Assembly (NCBI GenBank): GCA_025642075.2
Contig: JAODUO010000984.1
Location: 107,899 to 171,898 of the forward strand
DNA from: Ridgeia piscesae
Taxonomy: Eukaryota > Annelida > Polychaeta > Sabellida > Siboglinidae
Direction of reading: 5' to 3'
Length of the DNA: 64,000 nucleotides
The notes below the pieces were generated by a model. The model was not told where the DNA came from. It searched no databases and saw only the letters and a list, made by a program, of their open reading frames with translations. Both the position numbers and the translations under genes were made by a program. Shown piece after piece: positions 63,986-64,000 of this stretch; position 1 is the first letter of the stretch, and the number at the start of each line of letters is the position of its first letter.

Positions 63986-64000
63986 CGTGGGGGTTTGGGG
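35899..64000 (+). CDS. Gene B: Ig-Ig-mucin-SEA receptor, 3' end outside window
   Basis: Exons 35899-35962, 40109-40414, 43567-43893, 45085-45528, 45982-46209, 46872-46922, 47604-47651, 63186-63304 and 63689-63753 join in frame (1652 nt, about 550 residues so far) and leave in phase 2 at the last donor. Order: signal peptide (1-20), Ig1 (22-124), Ig2 (124-233), mucin stalk (233-490), and the SEA domain from 490. The expected remaining exons (GSVV half of SEA, membrane helix and tail) lie beyond 64000. Intron phases match gene A throughout. The stalk is about 257 residues against 58 in gene A. Further small stalk exons could hide in the 15.5-kb intron 47652-63185. No named orthologue recognised. 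Confidence 0.8.
36125..36625. mobile_element. Large foldback element, about 500 bp
   Basis: Two arms of about 230 bp are inverted copies. The left arm includes CGGCCTTTTAAAACCGTTT (about 36203), GTGTTCGCAATGTGATTCTA and TCGAAGTAAACAACGCG (to 36360). The right arm has their complements in reverse order (CGCGTTGTTTACTTCGA from 36423, TAGAATCACATTGCGAACAC, AAACGGTTTTAAAAGGCCG). The centre (36360-36420) is CG-rich and holds GGCGCC and GAGACGCCTCCC. No coding capacity. The match between arms is high, so the insertion may be fairly recent. Confidence 0.85.
37190..38145. repeat. Three-copy tandem repeat, period about 360 bp
   Basis: The block GAGGGTTTTCAGAC...GATTG starts near 37193, 37550 and 37913 (the third as GAGCAGGTTTTCAAGCAC). 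CTTAATTATGAATCTA follows in each unit about 120 bp later. The units are diverged, indicating an old array; no function is apparent. Confidence 0.75.
38165..38974 (+). pseudogene. Decayed transposon-derived coding region
   Basis: Pieces in several frames belong together: [60 protein letters not shown], then [18 protein letters not shown] and, after more breaks, [14 protein letters not shown] and [20 protein letters not shown]. The combination SDG-x-A-x-QY, ATSHGK-x-x-CDG-x-GGT-x-K and YDG-x-WW is a set I recognise from large multi-copy families in invertebrates, thought to derive from mobile DNA (DDE-type fold likely). Stops at 38538-38540 and around 38742 show it is dead. Function in the intron is unlikely. 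Confidence 0.65.
38975..40108. other. Gene B intron 1, distal part
   Basis: No gene is seen. An imperfect inverted stretch of GTTCA/AAATT words at 39240-39370 and the block homologous to gene A intron 1 at 39950-40010 are the only features noted. Confidence 0.5.
40109..40414 (+). CDS. Gene B exon 2: Ig-like domain 1
   Basis: 306 nt, phase 1-1, with the same acceptor (CTACTTTCAG) and donor (AAAG|GTAAGT). Nine bases differ from gene A; seven of them cause five replacements (Cys/Tyr, Asn/Thr, Thr/Met, Ile/Thr, Arg/His), two are silent. The Ig core Cys, Trp and DDGEFSC are intact. The lone Cys before the first strand in gene A (C21) is Tyr here, so that Cys is not part of the conserved disulphides. 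Confidence 0.88.
40415..43566. other. Gene B intron 2
   Basis: No gene is seen. 41290-42160 is a diverged internal repeat (CTTTGGGCC / TTTTGCATAGA / GGTAC blocks, period about 180-250 bp) with a relative in gene A intron 3. 42270-42500 and 42910-43005 are GGGTCCATA palindromes. 43085-43440 is the fourth copy of the intronic repeat family, and 43330-43400 contains a short inverted repeat (GATATCAATTC/AACTGGTATCTGG). Confidence 0.55.
42270..43005. repeat. GGGTCCAT/ATGGACCC palindromic cluster
   Basis: At least a dozen copies of ATGGACCC or GGGTCCAT occur in alternating orientation, spaced by short AT-rich segments (42275-42505), with more at about 42945-43000. The layout matches the GGGTCA cluster at 10205-10320. 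Likely ends of a nested or palindromic mobile element. Confidence 0.7.
43567..43893 (+). CDS. Gene B exon 3: Ig-like domain 2
   Basis: 327 nt, phase 1-1. Four bases differ from gene A exon 3: two replacements (FTWSTEPPL against FTWSTKPAL) and two silent changes. The single acceptor at 43566 sits in one copy of the unit that is repeated five times in gene A (the 66 bases before the exon differ at three positions from the last gene A unit). The donor is CTGG|GTGAGT. Cys pattern as in gene A. Confidence 0.88.
43894..45084. other. Gene B intron 3 with E-box hairpin
   Basis: No gene is seen. A perfect 16-bp inverted repeat at 44863-44878 / 44883-44898 (AGTTGTCTCACCTGTA, loop CATT) contains CACCTG/CAGGTG E-boxes. 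At about 44391 CCGGTGTCAGATAATAGTGA begins a relative of the repeat at 10205-10320. Confidence 0.6.
45085..45528 (+). CDS. Gene B exon 4: mucin stalk with 8-residue repeats
   Basis: The acceptor GAGTGTAG opens a 444-nt exon, phase 1-1. After a short lead, twelve complete 24-bp units encode PTTTDNNE variants ([32 protein letters not shown]), followed by [19 protein letters not shown] and a Ser/Asn-rich end. Dense Thr suggests O-glycosylation; the acidic and Asn-rich halves make the array distinctive. The donor ACAGAAG|GTATCC closes in phase 1. Gene A has no counterpart of this array. Confidence 0.82.
45126..45413 (+). repeat. 24-bp coding tandem repeat (12 units), 72-bp higher order
   Basis: Twelve units of CCTACTACAACTGACAACAA+TGAG type. 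Units 2-4 and 5-7 are identical triplets, showing amplification in blocks of three (72 bp). Every unit keeps frame, as 24 is divisible by three, so copy-number change would alter only stalk length. Confidence 0.95.
45529..45981. other. Gene B intron 4
   Basis: Short intron without features. It starts GTATCCACATACCTGG, similar to the next intron's GTATCCACACCTGG. Confidence 0.6.
45982..46209 (+). CDS. Gene B exon 5: Thr/Ser-rich stalk
   Basis: The acceptor ACCACAG opens a 228-nt exon, phase 1-1, encoding about 76 residues rich in Thr, Ser, Ala and Asn ([38 protein letters not shown]) without clean repeats. The donor GCAG|GTATCC lies in a context like that of exon 4. The frame stays open for a further 88 codons into the intron, so intron retention would add a different end rather than an immediate stop. 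Confidence 0.75.
46210..46871. other. Gene B intron 5
   Basis: Nothing recognised apart from a tandem duplication of about 31 bp, ATTTGGCTAGATTTATAGAT, at 46752-46800. Confidence 0.55.
46872..46922 (+). CDS. Gene B exon 6: 17-codon Thr stalk exon
   Basis: A mini-exon (51 nt, phase 1-1) between ATTGCAG and CCAG|GTAAAT, encoding [16 protein letters not shown]. Composition, acceptor, donor and phase all agree with the stalk, although an exon this short needs transcript support. Confidence 0.6.
46923..47603. other. Gene B intron 6
   Basis: No gene or repeat recognised. Confidence 0.5.
47604..47651 (+). CDS. Gene B exon 7: 16-codon Thr stalk exon
   Basis: A second mini-exon (48 nt, phase 1-1) between CCTTGCAG and ACAG|GTACCA, encoding [16 protein letters not shown]. 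It is similar in size, start (CAG|CT) and composition to exon 6, suggesting duplication of a small stalk exon. Confidence 0.6.
50295..50780. repeat. Repeated CCATTTT/AAATGGC palindromes
   Basis: Palindromes TGGCCATTTAAAAAATGGCC (50295 on) and CCGCCATTTTAAAAGATGGC (50432 on), then ATCCTCCATTTTTAAAGATG (50581), ATCCGCCATTTTG (50739) and ATCCTCCATTTTTCAAGATT (50754) recur about every 150 bp. The core CCGCCATTTT resembles a YY1 site. Probably an old tandem element. Confidence 0.55.
54866..55190. mobile_element. Possible pogo/Tigger-like MITE fragment
   Basis: CAGTAGAACCCCTCAGAGTG, followed by ACCACCCCTCAAAAGTGGCC and further GACCAC/GGCCAC words, resembles the CAGTAGAACC terminus of Tc1/mariner-superfamily (pogo/Tigger) elements. 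The other end is not clear, although TCTAGTCAGGCCACC near 55142 may belong to it. Confidence 0.35.
56140..56900. mobile_element. Non-autonomous TIR element, copy 2
   Basis: It begins CAGGGGTAGAACTACCC and ends GAAGTTCTACCCCT, about 760 bp. The interior matches the copy in gene A intron 5 (21659-22432) along its length, in the same orientation. Flanks ATGTAA on each side may be a target duplication. No transposase. Confidence 0.75.
57330..57530. repeat. Degenerate GGAATTGG minisatellite
   Basis: Repeated GGAATTGGAAT, GGAATCGGA and their complement ATTCCAACTCCAGAATCGG, in a stretch of about 200 bp that inverts near 57390. Confidence 0.7.
57988..58066. repeat. Pyrimidine-rich tract
   Basis: About 75 bp almost entirely C and T on the + strand (TCCCCTTCCCATCTCC-type). 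Such homopyrimidine mirror-like tracts can form triplex DNA. Confidence 0.7.
59134..59330. repeat. Compound (GT)n-(GGC)n-(TGTGTCTG)n repeat
   Basis: Three repeat types abut: a GT run (59134-59221), a GGC/CAGCGG run of about 35 bp (59222-59256) and an octamer TGTGTCTG repeat of about eight copies (59257-59325). Confidence 0.97.
59335..59460 (-). mobile_element. Possible LINE 3' tail, minus orientation
   Basis: ATAATAATAATAAAGCTTTATTTGCC is the reverse complement of a typical AT-trinucleotide LINE or SINE tail. No coding part is left, so the assignment rests on the tail shape only. Confidence 0.35.
63186..63304 (+). CDS. Gene B exon 8: SEA domain, first third
   Basis: The exon (119 nt) enters in phase 1 (TTTGTAG|TG) and leaves in phase 0 (GGG|GTATGT), like gene A exon 5. 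It encodes [20 protein letters not shown], then [14 protein letters not shown]. The strand followed by F-x3-L-x-D-x-N-S-x-E-x2-K-L-A is a textbook SEA N-terminal half. Identity to the gene A SEA is low. Confidence 0.78.
63305..63688. other. Gene B intron 8
   Basis: AT-rich, no feature recognised. Confidence 0.55.
63689..63753 (+). CDS. Gene B exon 9: SEA domain, middle
   Basis: The exon (65 nt, phase 0 to 2) between TATTTCAG and TTCAG|GTGAAC encodes [24 protein letters not shown] sequence and pairs with gene A exon 6. The next exon, which should start with the cleavage-loop half of SEA, is past the window end, so whether gene B keeps the GSVV motif cannot be seen. Confidence 0.8.
63931..63982. 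repeat. (GT)n microsatellite
   Basis: About 52 bp of GT dinucleotides inside gene B intron 9, close to the window end. Confidence 0.97.

Overview
The window looks like a piece of a repeat-rich, AT-rich invertebrate animal genome. The evidence is spliced genes with long introns, consensus GT-AG sites, animal extracellular domains (Ig-like, mucin-like, SEA), a CR1-type LINE, a degenerate Ty3/gypsy element, several foldback/MITE elements and long (TA)n arrays. A marine lophotrochozoan such as a mollusc is my best guess, but the sequence alone does not fix the taxon.

The main content is a tandem pair of paralogous cell-surface receptor genes on the + strand, called gene A and gene B here (no recognised symbol). 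Gene A (7343-29819) is complete. Eight exons join without a frame break into 1950 nt, or 649 residues: signal peptide, two Ig-like domains, a short Thr-rich stalk, a SEA domain with a GSVV-type self-cleavage motif, one membrane helix, and a tail of about 205 residues ending in Gly-Tyr-Pro-Ser repeats. Gene B (35899 to beyond 63753) has the same order and intron phases: signal peptide, Ig1, Ig2, a much longer mucin stalk over four exons (one carrying a 24-bp coding tandem repeat), then the first two of three expected SEA exons. Its end lies outside the window. I read the family as membrane-tethered, probably cleaved Ig/mucin/SEA recognition receptors. The architecture is seen; the role is inferred.

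Three features of the pair stand out. (1) The Ig1 and Ig2 exons are 97-99% identical between genes, silent sites included, while signal exons, introns, stalks and SEA domains have diverged strongly. This suggests exon-sized gene conversion. (2) The 3' splice site of the Ig2 exon of gene A lies in a 101-bp tandem repeat that presents five acceptors in a row; gene B has one. The four upstream acceptors lead quickly to in-frame stops. (3) A decayed extra Ig1 exon fragment lies just downstream of the gene A Ig1 exon.

Layout. 1-4060: degenerate Ty3/gypsy element on the minus strand. 4060-7340: repeats and a possible hAT remnant. 7343-31000: gene A and its 3' UTR, with a CR1 LINE in intron 1 and DNA-element relics, a LINE 3' end and (TA)n arrays in later introns. 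31000-35898: intergenic, with two LINE relics. 35899-64000: gene B, with a foldback element and a decayed transposon-derived coding region in intron 1, and a 15.5-kb intron between stalk and SEA exons that holds only repeats and unassigned sequence. No tRNA, rRNA, CRISPR or bacterial-type feature was seen.
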